Assembly: GCA_036936605.1 (NCBI GenBank)
Contig: JAUPFV010000001.1
Span: 150,890,187 to 150,954,186, forward strand
From: Limnanthes douglasii subsp. nivea
Lineage: Eukaryota > Streptophyta > Magnoliopsida > Brassicales > Limnanthaceae
Length of the DNA stretch: 64,000 nt
Direction: 5' to 3'
Made by a program: the position numbers and the translations under genes. Shown here in pieces: positions 10,616 through 24,350 of the stretch (its first letter is position 1; every line of letters begins with the position of its first letter). The notes beneath the pieces are model-generated. The model was not told the origin of the DNA. It searched no databases and saw nothing but the letters and a program-made list of their open reading frames with translations.

Positions 10616-13600
10616 TTTTTTTGTCGATTCTTTTGCCTAGGCATGGGCATTCAGTTCTTTGGTTCGGTTCAGTTTTTTAGATTCTTCAAAACTGGTACCC
10701 ATTTAAAAACCAAATAAAATTTGGTTTGGTTCAGTTCTCTTTGATTTGGTTCGGTATGGGTATTTAATTCGGTTCCAATCGGATATTTTTGGATACTTTA
10801 AATGCTTTGCAATATTAGTAGTATAAATCAAAACTATAAAATTATGTTAGATAATAAGAAAAAGAAATACTAAATATGAACGAGATCCAAAATTAATATA
10901 TTAAAGAAGAATGTTGGTAATATGAAGACAGAAGAGAGAAGATATAAGTTTATTAATTATATAAAAGTTGATATTTTGTTTATACGTATAATTATTTGTA
11001 AATATGTCGCGTAGCCACTTTGAATTAAACATGTTATCATTTATTAAAGAAAACATAATCAGAGGTCAGCAATAGATGACGGAATCTAATTTTGCAAACT
11101 TCGTTATAACAAAAAAGAAACCCAAGTCTAAGCCTAACAATGTTGATGTTGCATTTGATTCTTCTTCACCTTAACATGAGCCAATACATATTCCTCTATC
11201 TAGTCCACAAATTGAAGGTGTGTAGTTTTTTTTGTCGATTCTTTTGCCTAGACATGGGCATTCAGTTCTTCGGTTCGGTTCTTTTGGTTCTTCAAAACTG
11301 GTACCCATTTAAGAACCGAATAAAATGTGGTTCGACTCGGTTCTCCTTGATTTGGTTCGGTATGGGTATTTGATTCGGTTCCAATCGGATAATTTCGGAT
11401 ACTTTAAATGATTTGCAATATCAGTAGATATAGAACTCAATTTATAAATCAAAACTAAAAACTATGTTAGATTATAAGAAAAGGAAATACTAAATATAAA
11501 CGAGATCCAAAATTAATATATTAAAAAAATAGTAATATAAAGAAAAAAGAGAGATGATATCAAGTTAATCAGAGTATAAAAGTTGATATTTTGTTATTAT
11601 GTTTATACTTGTAAATATGTTGTGTAGACACTTTGAATTAACTATGTTATGATTTATTAAAGAAAAGATAATTCAAGGTCATTAATAGACGACCGATTTA
11701 AGGGAATCTAATTTTGCAGACTTCGTTATAACAAAAAGAAACTCAAGTTCAAACCTAGCTAATGTTGCACTTGATTCTTCTTCATCTTCACGTGAGCCGA
11801 TACAGATTCTTTTATCTAGTCCATAAATTGAAGGCTTGTAGTTTTTTTTGTCGATTCTTTTGCCTAGGCATGGGCATTCGGTTTTTCGGTTCGGTTCTTT
11901 TGGTTCTTCAAAACTGGTATCCATTTAAGAACCGAATAAAATTTGGTTCGGTTCGATTCTCCTTGATTCGCTTCGGTATGGGTATTTTATTCGGTTCCAA
12001 TCAGATATTTTCGGATACTTTAAATGCTTTGCAATATTAGTAAATATAAAAATCATTTTATAAATCAAAACTATAAAATTATTTTAGATTATAAGAAAAA
12101 GAAATACTAAATATAAACGAGATCCAAAATTAATATATTAAAAAAATGTTAGTAATATAAAGAAAAAAAAAGATGATATCAAGTTTATTAGATTATATAA
12201 AAGTTGATATTTTGTTGTTTTGTTTATACGTCTAATTAATTGTAAATACGTTGCGTAGCCACTTTGAATTAACTATGTTATCCATTATTAAAGAAAACAT
12301 AATCAGAGGTCATTAATAGATGACCGATTTAGCGGAATCTAATTTTGCAGACTTTGCTATAACAAAAAAACCCAAGTCCAAACCTAGCTGATGTTGCACT
12401 TGATTTTTCTTCACCTTCACGTGAGCCGATACAAATTCTTTTATCTAGTCCACAAATTGAAAGCGTGTAGTCTTTTTTTGTCAATTCTTTTGCCTAGGCA
12501 TGGGAATTCGGTTCTTCGGTTTGGTTCTTTCGGTTATTCAAAACTGGTATCCATTTAAGAACCGAATAAAATTCGATTCGGTTCCCCTTGATTCGCTTTG
12601 GTATGGGTATATGATTCGGTTCCAATCAGATATTTTCGGATACTTTAAATTCTTTGCAATATCAGTAAATATAAAAATCATTTTATAAATCAAAACTATA
12701 AAATTATTTTAGATTATAAGAAAATGAAATACTAAATATAAACGAGATCCAAAATTAATATATTAAAGAAAAATGTTAGTAATATAAAGAAAAAAAGAGA
12801 TGATATCAAGTTTATTAGATTATATAAAAGTTGATATTTTATTGTTTTGTTTATAAGTCTAATTAATTGTATATATGTTGCGTAGCAATTTTGAATTAAC
12901 TATGTTATCATTTATTAAAGAAAACATAATCAGAGGTCAGTAATAGATGATCGATTTAACGGAATCTAATTTTGCAGATTTCGCTATAAAAAAAAAACCC
13001 AAGTCCAAACCTAGCTGATGTTGCACTGATTCTTCTTCACCTTCACGTGAGCCGATACAAATTCTTTTATCTAGTCCACAAACTGAAAGCGTGTAGTCTT
13101 TTTTGTCGATTCTTTTGCCTAGGCATGAGAATTCGGTTCTTCGGTTTGGTTCTTTTGGTTCTTCAAAATTGGTATCCATTTAAGAACCGAATAGAATTCG
13201 ATTCGGTTCCCCTTGATTCGCTTTGGTATGGGTATATGATTCGGTTCCAATCAGATATTTTCGGATACTTTAAATGCTTTGCAATATCAGTAAATATAAA
13301 AATCATTTTATAAATAAAAACTATAAAATTATTTTAGATTATAAGAAAAAGAAATACTAAATATAAACGAGATCCAAAATTAATATATTAAAGAAAAATG
13401 TTAGTAATATAAGAAAAAAATAGATGATATCAAGTTTATTAGATTATATAAAAGTTGATATTTTGTTCTTTTGTTTATACGTCTAATTAATTGTATATAT
13501 GTTGCGTAGTAATTTTGAATTAACTATGTTATCATTTATTAAAGAAAACATAATCAGAGGTCAGTAATAGATGATCGATTTAACGAAATCTAATTTTGCA

Positions 13601-14088
13601 GATTTCGCTATAACAAAAAAAACCCAAGTCCAAACCTAGCTGATGTTGCACTTGATTCTTCTTCACCTTCACGTGAGCCGATACAAACTCTTTTATCTAG
13701 TCCACAAAGTGAAAGCGTGTAGTCTTTTTTTGTCGATTCTTTTGCCTAGGCATGAGAATTCGGTTCGGTTCTTTCGATTCTTCAAAACTGGTATCCATTT
13801 AAGAACCAAATAAAATTTGGTTTGGTTCGCTTCTCCTTGATTCGGTTCGATATGGGTATTTAATTCGGTTCCAATCAGATATTTTCGGATACTTTAAATG
13901 CTTTTCAATATCAGTAGATATAAAACTCATTTTATAAATCAAAAATATAAAATTATGTTAGATTATAAAAAAAGATAATAAATATAAATTATATCCAAAA
14001 TTAATATAATAAAGAAGAATGTTAGTAATATAAAAAAAATCAAGTTTATTAGATTTTATAAAAGTCAGTATTTTGTTGTTTTGTTTAT
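10480..14088 (+). repeat. Six-copy tandem array of NAC 3' end plus hAT-like left part
   Basis: The word GCCTAG(G/A)CATG marks six copies at about 10635, 11246, 11862, 12492, 13117 and 13744, giving spacings of 611, 616, 630, 625 and 627 bp. Each unit starts with the NAC 3' segment (CTTCGTTATAACAA... to ATTGAAGGCGTGTAG). It continues into a GGTTCGGTT-rich stretch typical of hAT subterminal regions. The last unit resumes after the MITE insertion at 14855 and runs on to an end near 15163 (TGTCCATGCCTA). That end is the inverse of the unit's TAGGCATGGGCA, so the array looks like tandem amplification across a hAT-like insertion in the NAC copy. Confidence 0.85.
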
Positions 14089-14845
14089 GGGTCAAGCTAT
14101 ATATACCCAATTCAGGTTTAAGTATACCCAATTTTGAGTATACCCAAAGATGATCTAAGTATACCCAAATTTTGACAAAAATACCATTTTCTAGGTATAT
14201 AAGGTTTTTTTTTACTAATCTTATCCACCTCATCTTTTCAATTACACTCTCTAACTTCTCTCTAAAACCTTCAAGTTCTCTCTAATTTATCCGGCGAACT
14301 AAAATATAAAAACTTAGTCTTAGTATCAAAATTTAGGGTTATGGTTGAATTAGGTAAAAAAAATTAAAATTTTAGGGTGTTTGGAGGCCATTTTCCGGCC
14401 GAATTTCGGCCGGAAATGGCTTCCAAACACCCGAAAATTATGAATTTTTTAGTAATTAAATTTTTAATTTTTTTTTTAAAAAAAACTTCAAAAAAACAAG
14501 TTTTGATTTTGTGTTTTTATTAGAAGAAGTTTAAAAAAATTAAAAAAAGTTTGAATGTTCTTGAGGCAACTTTGAATGTTAAAGAACAATTTGAAAAATT
14601 TCACAAAATTATAGTAATATGGGGTTTGATCTAGTAGAGAGTTGTGTTTTTTTGTTATACATAACCAAATAGATTGTTTTGTGAATTGGGTGTATCTAGG
14701 ATATACTTAGTGTTTTTTTTTACTTAGTGGCAATTCGGATATTAAATAAAATTTCAAGGGTTTTTTCGTCCTAAAAAAGTCAAATAAAAGTCAACTGCTT
14801 TTTTGGGTATACTTAAATCACATTTGGGTATATATAGTCGTACCC
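14089..14845. mobile_element. 757 bp MULE-type MITE with 9-bp target duplication
   Basis: The insertion is flanked by TTTGTTTAT at 14080-14088 and 14846-14854, and interrupts a repeat unit whose uninterrupted form is known from neighbouring copies. The ends are inverted repeats: GGGTCAAGCTATATATACCC at the left, and the inverse of TATATAGTCGTACCC at the right, each followed by further TATACCCAA words. A 9-bp duplication is typical of Mutator-like elements. There is no credible ORF. Confidence 0.85.
14375..14432. repeat. GC-rich hairpin inside the MITE
   Basis: Arms at 14375-14400 and 14408-14432 (GGGTGTTTGGAGGCC... / ...GGCTTCCAAACACCC) are near-perfect inverted repeats around a 7-base loop GAATTTC. 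They stand out from AT-rich surroundings. Confidence 0.85.
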
Positions 14846-15209
14846 TTTGTTTATACGTGCAATCATTTGTAAATATGTTGCCTAACCACTTTAAATTAAT
14901 TATATTATCATTTATTAAAGAAAACCTCATTAGGGATCAGTAATAAATGTCCAATTTAGAGAAATCTAATTTTGGAAAAGAGAAATGTATTTTCAAATAA
15001 TGTTAAATTTATGATCAAGAGTTCGGTTCCTAAACAATTTTTCGGTTCGGTTCCAAACCGAAAACCGTGGATAATTAAAAATAGAACTATTTGGGTATTA
15101 CGAAGGAACCGAATTCGTTTCGGATCGGTTTTTTCTTTCGGTTTGTTAAAATGTCCATGCCTATTTTTGTCGATATTGGCTCATCGACCCAACTCGATCA
15201 TCTTCCTCA

Positions 15210-16553
15210 GTGGCGGATCTAGGAATTGAAGTAAGGGGGGGCTGAACAAAATGCCGCATCCTTATGCACACTGTATTCCAACAGTTGATATTTTTCGAAC
15301 CATGTAACTTGAAAACTCCGGTTATTTTTCCCAAATTGTGTTTTGGGGAAATATGATTTTTTTATTGGCAAGGTCCTTTTGATATGAATTCTCGTCGAAT
15401 TTTATCTCTAACAGTACTATCAGGATTTTCAATAATAAGGTGGCGTAGTCCCGGATCACTCACTATATCTTCATTCAAATGAAATTCTACACTATCATCA
15501 TTAGGTCTTGATATAGAGGCAATCAGATTAGGATGAATCATATTATTATTATTATTATTATCTGAATCATATTATTATTATTATTACTCGAGCTACTTGA
15601 AGAACCAACACTATTCTTTGGTTTTTTAGCAAAATAACGCTACATTATAAGTCTACAAATAAAAATATCTTATTAGAATATGTTATTATTACATCAATAA
15701 ATTTTAATGTATCTTAATATATATTATTTTTAAAAGATATATAAAATAAAATAAAATATAACAAAACCAAATTTAATATTTTAAAAAGATATTTTAAAAT
15801 TTACATAAAAGTAAATAAAATTTGTTATAAAAAAATATAATTTTGAAAAATAGATGAAAATAAATAAAATTTGGTTATATAAAAGATATTTATAATATAA
15901 ATATATAATTTTATTTTAAAAAATAAAAAATATTTCCATATATATTGTCTTTAAACAGATTAAAAATTAAAATCAATTACTTTATAAAAAATAATTTCAG
16001 TAAATAAAACTTTGCTATCTAAAACTATGTAAATCTATTTTTACAAAAAAACAAAAAAACATACATACCTTGAAAAAATAAATTGGGACGTATCGTGTTC
16101 TTCCTTCGGACCGTGTTCTTCCTTTTTCCCATTTTCTTTGATTTAAATATCGTCTCTCGTTCATAAGCAGCAATTCATTATTTTTTTCTAAATCAAAGTA
16201 AGAGATAAAACATAATTAATTAGAAATAGAAAGATTGAACGAATATAATAATTTTTTTAACACCTGAGACTTTTAATCTTAAAAGTTTATTAAAAATAGT
16301 CAACATAATAATTTTTAAATTAAAATTTTACTTTAAATTTATAACATTCCTAAAAAACAATTATTTTCTTAAATTTTTACTTTAATATTATTTATATAAA
16401 ATATATATTTTAGATAGGAGGGCGTATAATTTAGGTAAGGGGCGTATAACTTTTATTTTAATATTATATTATTACTTTAAAAAAAATATAAAAAGGTATA
16501 TTTTAGGTAAGGAGGGCCTACGCCCCGGGGCCCAACGTAGATCCGCCACTTCC
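15210..16553 (-). mobile_element. Deleted hAT element with TTF-type transposase remnant
   Basis: The ends are inverted: AGTGGCGGATCTAGG at the left and TAGATCCGCCACT at the right. The word TTCCTCAGTGG occurs at both outer edges, so the exact duplication is ambiguous because it overlaps the terminal repeat. On the minus strand, 15640-15366 encodes RYFAKKPKNS, then Ser/Asn runs, then DIVSDPGLRHLI, RDKIRREFISKGPCQ. This matches the N-terminal exon of plant TTF-type zinc-finger hAT proteins. The rest of the transposase is absent, and the interior is very AT-rich non-coding sequence. Confidence 0.75.
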
Positions 16554-17640
16554 TCAGTGGTCTTTTTCTCATATGTTGCACTGCGATTCTACTGAAAATC
16601 TGGTTCCACAATTTAATTGTGGATACCTCACCTTAGTAATAATGAACAACAATGCTCATCTTCATCTTCCTTAGCAACTTACTGCCAGGACTGATTTTCT
16701 AGTTTTGTTGGTAGGTTAGTATTGTTTGTACTGTGACAGTTGAACAGATTGAATTAATGCTATCCAAAATAAAACAAAATTGAACTCAATAGTTCTGTTA
16801 TGGGTAAATGAATTTTATTTTCTCTCGCAAGGTGGATTCTTCGACTAAATTCGTCCGCCAAAAACATGGCATTTTTTGTCATTTGACTCCGACAAAAATA
16901 AATCTAGTTTCGTCGGAACGAGATGAAACATATCTGTTTACACTTATTTTTTAAATAGTTCGGACCCATTCCAACCCTTATAATTGCAAAAGATAAAATT
17001 AAAAAAATATATAAAAAAAATTAAATGTGAAATATAAAAGATCGATTTGTTTTCAAGAAAAACGAATACTAAAGTTTGAACGAAACTTAAACCTAGTAAA
17101 GAAATTTAATTGATGTTGATTTTTATTGAATTATATAGTTCGACTACTTTAAATAAAAACAAATAAGTTTTGTATTTCTTGAACTTACCCTCGATCATAT
17201 AGAAATTATAGGTGATGCAGAACTTGTTTTTTTACTAATAATCTGCCATCATTCCTTCGATATTTATTTATCACTTGTTATTCCAATCGAATTTTTCAAA
17301 TACTTGATGGTCCATCAATTAATCAAGAGAGGCCAATCGCATTTTGATCGTATTCTAACATTATATTCTCTTCTGACTTAGTGATAAAAAGAAAATAAAG
17401 CACGAACTGATTTTGCATATTTAAAAACAGCATTTAATCGTCTTTGAAAAATCACTTGGTGTCTACAAGGCTATTTCAAACATAGGTGGAAACCCAAAGT
17501 TGCAATGAAGTGTTATTCTGCAGTAACTAAAAGAAGTCTGAACAATCCTTTAACTATTTTTTAAACTGTATGTAACAAATTGAGAACTTAATCCAAAGAT
17601 AAGAACATGCAATTCTCAGCTTAAACACAGGGGTTGTAGC
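16554..17640. other. Non-coding region before the UBA-PUB gene
   Basis: I see no gene here. The first 150 bp may continue the sequence interrupted by the hAT-like insertions. The rest is AT-rich, and the last few hundred bases are the likely 3' flank of the minus-strand gene ending at 17641. Confidence 0.4.
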
Positions 17641-20600
17641 TCAAAGAACTCCAAAGAAAGGATTGTTTATTGCAGAGTGTAGCTCTGATCCTGCTGAATT
17701 TAGAACCACCATGTCAACCTTGTCACTTCGCAAAAGCAAAAATTCACCTGCTTCCACTTTCTCAAACCCACACAGCTCAAGGAACTCAATTCCCCCTCTT
17801 AGCGATCCAACTCTATCCTGTTAATGAAAATATACAAACAACAATAAGAAACATTAATAAGGTCTACAGCTATCTAGTGGCATGTGATCTCGGAAGTTGA
17901 TTAACTTATCAGAGTACTAGCATGCAGGTGCATTAGCAAAACCAGCTAACCTCCCAAACATGTTCTCTCCAAACATCAATGATTTGAGAAAGTGAAAAGA
18001 TAGATATGTGTATTTAATTTCTCTAAAAACTTCTATCTATCTCGATAGGATCTGAAGGCTAAACATTTTAGGGACCAAATAGGCTCATAAATACCCAAAA
18101 AAATTAACTGCTTGTTGACTTGAAAGAATATAGTAATAGAATGTATGTATGTATGTATGAATAACATCATACCTGAAAAGTTTGATTAGTGAGTCTAATT
18201 TTTCTAAATTTTTCCTCCACAGGGTTCCTGGCAGCATTGCCGATATAAGTCAGAAGAGTCTGGAATGCTCTCTTGACTTTGGCTTCATCATCCTGTTTTG
18301 ACACAAAGTCAAAATAACTAAAGGCTTGTAGAGATATGAATTGACTCAAAGCATTGCTTTGAAATTGAAAAATAACAAGAGTCAGCAGCACAGAGTTGCA
18401 CTATGAAATGAATCTTTGATGCTTCTAGTGGAGAAAATAATTAAATGAACACAATATTCTACGAAACCGCATTTTAACTATGTTACAGACATAAACAAAA
18501 TATATATCAGAATAGCAAAGACATGGGAAATTACTCGCCCCATGAACCATCATGACTCACGAGGACTTTTTGCTATCATGTGTCATCCCTTACTCATCGG
18601 GTTTGAAGTAGAACAGGGAACAAGACAACGTAGAGTTTCATGAGCTAAAAAGAGAAAAAAGATGATCAACATCGTTATGTAAAGTTACCTTGTGAGTTTG
18701 CTTAAGAGCCCGCAAGCATTCTCGCATTTGCTCTACCTTTGTAGCAGGCCTAATAGGCAATGAGCTCTGTCGTAGAACTTGTGTTAAAAACTAAACTAAA
18801 ATAATAATTAAAAATCCAACAAACTCCACTACTGAATATTCTGAGAACGGGTTACCTTCTTCTCCTCCACAACTGGTACAGAAGGTTTAGATGTTGCAGG
18901 ATCTTCAGCTGGTAATCCAAGCTTCCGCCTTCTTTCTGCCTGTAATGAATCACATATACTAGTATATGTAGTTAAAGCAATAAAGCACACTATAACTAAA
19001 ATAAAAAGTACATTTATACCGACAAAACACAATTCGTTGGAAACCGTAAAATGCATTTTAGATCTTTCACTTTAATTTCACAATATTCACGCCACTGCAA
19101 AGTTTGTCCTTTTACACTCCAATTCGGAAATTATAATATATATGAAGGCAATAACTTTTGGAAATGTGAAATCTTCAGTCTCTCAGTGACGATCGCGACA
19201 AATGAATGAGACAGAAACATTCAAACCTTGTCTTCTTCCAACTTTTGTCGAATTTTTTCTCTAGCTCTTTTCTCTTCCTCTTTCTCAGCTTTTCGCAAGG
19301 CTATAACGCTAATGTTGACGTGCAAGTATATATCAGATCAAAATGAAAATGAAACGGTCACACTGATATAAACAAGAAAAGAGAAACCGAACCGTTTTCT
19401 CTCATTATCTTCCTCCATTCTCTTTGCTTCTAAGAGTTCCTTGCCAACTCGAATTCTCTCCTACATTGGCATTAATGAAACGTCAGAAATATGGAATACT
19501 TCGAAGGTCATCATACCCTAACAGGAGTACCGTCATGTGATGAGAATTTAATCCCTCCATACATACTAATAGCTAAGCACATATAGCTGAAACTCCAATT
19601 CCGACCTAACAAATACACGTACAGACACGGAAAGGAATACCTATTCTCCACTAAGAATACTGTAGCACACACTCCCAACTCCAACGTAACAAATACACAT
19701 ACAAACACAGAGAGGAATACCTAATACCCACTACGAATACTATAAAGTATGATGAAGTTTGATATAAATCCATAATTCACGTGTTTTCTGTAGAATTATT
19801 TGACATCCAAGGGTAATTAACTGATATTGCTGCCAGATGCGCTGGTACTTATATGTATTTAAGGATTAGTACTAGTACCCTTTCTCTTTCTTTTTCCATT
19901 CTCTTCTCTTCCTCTTCCTTCTTCTTGCGAGCTCGTTCTCTTAAAGTAATAACAAACAATAAAGAAAAGTAGAACAATATAAGTTTGAGGGAAGAACTAT
20001 ATAATTTAGTAATACCAGGAACAAACAACGAAAAGTACTATGCATAAAAAACATCTGGCTTACCTTAGTTCTTGTGCTTTACGCTTCGCTTCTTCTGGTG
20101 TAAGAGAAGGCTTGGGAATGTTAACTTTGGTATTGACAGGCACCTGAGGAAACAAGAAATATATCACTTATTTAAGCAATAGAAAAACCCTAGAAAAACC
20201 CTAGAAAAAACAGTTGCCCCAGTCAGAAGCCTCGGCAGCGGATGGGTTTAATGCAATTATTCGAATATAAATGGTGGAGAATTTACAAAAGAGAAATTGA
20301 TTGATTCGAGTAGAGGATTTAACTAAACTTATTATCTAAAAAGCTAAAACACCCTGTCGCAAGGTCTTCTGCTCATATATAGCTTTAAATCCTGAGTGCA
20401 ACACACATTTGTGGCTTGGAAGGTCAAGAAGTCCCATGGCCATTACAAATTCAGACTACATGGTATTATCCAGAAAAACACAGAATCTCTGAAACACCTA
20501 CGCGTAGCATAAGTTCATAATATAATTACGCCACACCAAACTGTATAGCCTTTTGAAGACTGCAATTGTACCAACTACATAATATTGGTATTATATGAAA

Positions 20601-23600
20601 AAACATATTATCTCTGACATACCTAGCATGTGTTTATAATACAATTTCGCCATACCAAACCAAACATGTAGTCTTTTTGAAGACTGCAATTGTATCAACT
20701 ACATTAAGTGTCCCTACGATACTTTGTAAAATTGATGGTGAAAAAGAGTCATACTCATCTCTCTAGGCTTGTCAAACCTCTTTTCCTCAATAACTTAGGT
20801 TAGACCTTAATCCTAAATACAAGAATCAGTTATACTGACCCATTGTCTATGCAGGGGTGGATATTATCTAAGCAGCTCAAGCTCGGCTCATTTATTAGAT
20901 GAGCCAACCACAAACATTAGTTAATTGGACCCAAGTCACCCAACTCAAGCTATAGAAGCTCGAGCTCACGAGCCGGTCGGTTGTATAACGAAAACCTAAA
21001 CTTCATAGCTATAAATTGGACCTTGATTATATACGTATAATAGATTATAACATGTCAAATAATTATCATCAACATGATAATTATGATATATCAAATATTA
21101 CCATTAATTTTCCTTTAAGGTTAAGAGAATATAAATAGAAAACTTAAATTTATCTATAAGAATTGTGTTTCTTTACAAGGTTAAACTTAAGCGTAGCTAT
21201 TAGGCTCCAGATGACTCAAATTCTTATCCGAGCCAAACCCGAGCTCCCTCCCCATATGTATGTATGTCCACCACATGTCAAGTTTACACAGTAGTAATAA
21301 CCACCGAATCCATAATTATGAACTATATATTTTCAGCATGATGTTTTTGACATGTCAGGGGACCTAACATAAAAGAGATACCGACAACGATATATATATA
21401 CGTGTGTGTGTGTGTATATATATATATGTGCGTGTGTGTATAAATTCACAGAGAAACACAATCATGTGGATGAAAGATGAGAACAATTAGTGGAAATATT
21501 TACCATGGGCATATCTTCTATGTCCGGATCACTTTCATGCTCAACCACCCAATTCACAGCAGCTTCTAGACTTGCATTTCCTAAAGTAGAGCATATCATT
21601 TATTATAGATCAAACTCACTGTGAATGTGTATTCTTATAAATTGATAAAAAGAATTGAGATAATAGAGGCTACATATGTAAGATTTTTTCGTAACAGAGG
21701 GACATTAAGGTTTAATGGCTATGCTACACACCCTACGCTTCAAATTCATACTCATCAGAGTCAAAACAAAGTCCATCCTAGTACATAACTCTATAGTCTA
21801 CACTGAACACTTATTTGAAGCACTGGTGCAGAGTCAAGCACCTTTTAGTAGCATAGAGTAATGTAGCTCATCAATGAGTTTTCCTCAAAGAACATGGTTA
21901 CTAACTAAACTTGGCCTAATAAGTAAAAATAAATTGTATTATACAATTCTTTGAGTCCTACAAACAAGAACACTGGAAAACATATATCCTTGCTTGCTCT
22001 CACCAGAGTAATGGAGAGCCCGAGTTGCTCTTGCAGTTGAGAAGCCCATTGCTTCCAGCTCCTCTAGCAGTTTTTTATCAACCTCTGGTGCCACCATCTC
22101 TAAAGAACAAAGAATAAACTTATGTTACAATTGACCATACCGCAACACAAAGCAACATTAGTGCACAACATGCAGTAACAGCATGATCACACCAATTGAG
22201 GAACTTTATTATTTCTACAGTGCCCTTCAAACTTTGTAACTGATAGAACTGCAATAAGTATCTGATGCAGATGTACCAACCATCTTTTCAGGGTCATATC
22301 ATGATTTTAGTTCTTAATCTATCACTGCTTGTTAAACAAGTACACAACTAGAAGTTCAACCATACATATTACTGAACTACGTTTTGAGAATGAAAACTTT
22401 TAAGTTTGTCAGTTTACCAGTCTTTTTTTAGAAATAATATAATTTAAATCCTTCCCGATATGTAAGTGCTGGACAAGTCGACTTGGATAATACAGTTATA
22501 CGTGAAAACATTTAGAATGTTTTACACAAACAGACACTCTTTTTCACCGAAAGATTTACATCCTCTTTAGACCTGATATTTTCCAAGTCGTGAGTCATAG
22601 CAAAAAGGGATAACCCACAATGCTCGTGGACCCATGCAATCTCAATTATAACCAAAGTGCATCAAAGGGATTAATTCTTTTCATCACAAGGGAAAGCACT
22701 AAGCAAAAGAAAAGACCGTCAACCTAATTCCAAATTTCCAAGCAAGTAGAAAATAAATTTAACCATAAAGATACTATTACAAATTAATAGAGTTACTGTA
22801 GACACAAAATCTGTGATGTAAACCTAATTTTACCTGTTTCACACAAACCAACACTTATACCGGAAAAAAGAAGAAAAAACTCAGCCTTCAGTCTATTGCA
22901 GTGCACCAAATACTAACATACCTTCTGCTGGTTGGCTACTTGCAACATCCTCTTCCATATCCGTAGATACCTTTGGGACCTCCAAACTAATTGGTTTAGT
23001 AGCTTCCAATGTCTTGTCTGCAAACTCAGTATGCCCAGTTCTTTTGGTATGCAAATCACTTTCCTTCAATTTTTCATTGGACAAGATCGAATTACCAACA
23101 ATTACAGATTATTCAGATTCAATTGCTCTTTGGCTCGTGACAAGGTAAAACATACATATACTAAGATCTGTAAACTAAATTGTTTCCATTCAAAACAGCC
23201 AAATTTCTTTCTTAGAATTATATTCAGGCAAGCCAAAATGAAAACTCAGTTAAAAAGGCAAACCCAAAGAATTGATGGGATATTGGCCTATAGATTGCCC
23301 ATTTGTACAGGATTGTTCCTAAAAGGGTCGAGCAACTGAACAAACTCCTCAAATACGCATTTAGTTACACAAATCAGGTTATCGGAATGATATTAGATAC
23401 TCCCCATAGAAGTTTCATGCATCACATACAGCTCTTCTTGTACAGTTCCATTTGTTAAATTCCTTTCCTAAAAAATTGATTAATGAAGACGATGTCTAAG
23501 TGTAGATACTTTTGTTTCCAGAATTAAGCCTAGTGCAGACCAGACAGAGCTAACAAAGCTCTCCATTCTAATGTCCCTCAGTTCAATTGCTTAACTTGCT

Positions 23601-23969
23601 GATCTTTAAAAAAAAGGAGCAACCTCTATGTATCTCATAAGTCATAACAAAAAACAAGCATACAAGCAAAAATTTAAAGCTATACTCTATAATTCCACAC
23701 AATTAGATCCCTAAGAGAAGATAGATCACGAAATTCTGAACATTAAGAGCCAGATCAACAATAAGACGCAAATGAAAAGGATTGTAGAGAGAGATGTATA
23801 CGGTTTTGGATCGACAAGGTTTAGAGCAGGTGGTACAGACGAGATTAAGAACGGCTTCGGTTGATTCGGAGAAGTTGGAGTGAGAAGTGAGCTCGGCGTG
23901 ACTCTGCGCTTCTTCCACGGATTTCAAGAGAGTGCCACAGTCACCGCACTGGAGCGACACACCTGCCAT
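17641..23969 (-). CDS. UBA and PUB domain zinc-finger protein, 12 exons
   Basis: Exons: 23969-23802, 23063-22922, 22099-22004, 21580-21504, 20143-20064, 19939-19879, 19460-19393, 19308-19227, 18939-18856, 18790-18689, 18292-18173 and 17817-17641. All have GT-AG sites and keep frame, for 418 aa. Residues 8-30 and 45-67 form two C-x2-C-x12-H-x5-H fingers with identical spacing. A UBA domain covers about 109-150 ([23 protein letters not shown]). A charged helical segment follows (about 175-285, [21 protein letters not shown] type). A PUB domain fills the C-terminus ([23 protein letters not shown] ... [11 protein letters not shown]). UBA binds ubiquitin and PUB binds the p97/CDC48 tail, so a CDC48 adaptor role is inferred. 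It resembles the Arabidopsis UBA/PUG protein family of similar length. No stops or frameshifts seen. Confidence 0.9.
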
Positions 23970-24350
23970 TGTTGAACCGAGCGAATGGTTCTAATTTTGC
24001 TTTTGGTTCTAGACTTGTAGTGTTTTTGGAAGATGAAAGGAATTGAATTCAGCTATGACTTTCGCTCAATCAAACAAAGATGTGTGTGGTATGAGCTGGT
24101 ACCACGAATAAGGGTGCCGGTGCAAAGATCTAGGTGCAGGTGCGATGGATATTATAGAAAAGCTAATTACCATATAGTTGGAGATTAAACACCCGAAAAA
24201 TCAAGTTTATTTTATCCATACCATTAATCCTTCAGCAACCGTCATGGAACGGACGGTAATATTTTTGGAAAAAGCTATTCGAAGGACAATAATATTTTGG
24301 GAAAAGCGGTTCATGTTTTATTTATTTGCATTTATGTTTTTGTATTTTCT
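23970..24350 (-). promoter_or_regulatory. Likely promoter region of the UBA-PUB gene
   Basis: This is the sequence directly upstream of the minus-strand start codon at 23969. I see no clear TATA box. It borders the gene-fragment block that begins near 24350. Assigned by position only. Confidence 0.35.

Noticed and set aside
13958..14233. Minus-strand 91-aa ORF at the MITE edge
   Set aside because: Spans the junction of the tandem array and the MITE; composition is that of AT-rich non-coding DNA.
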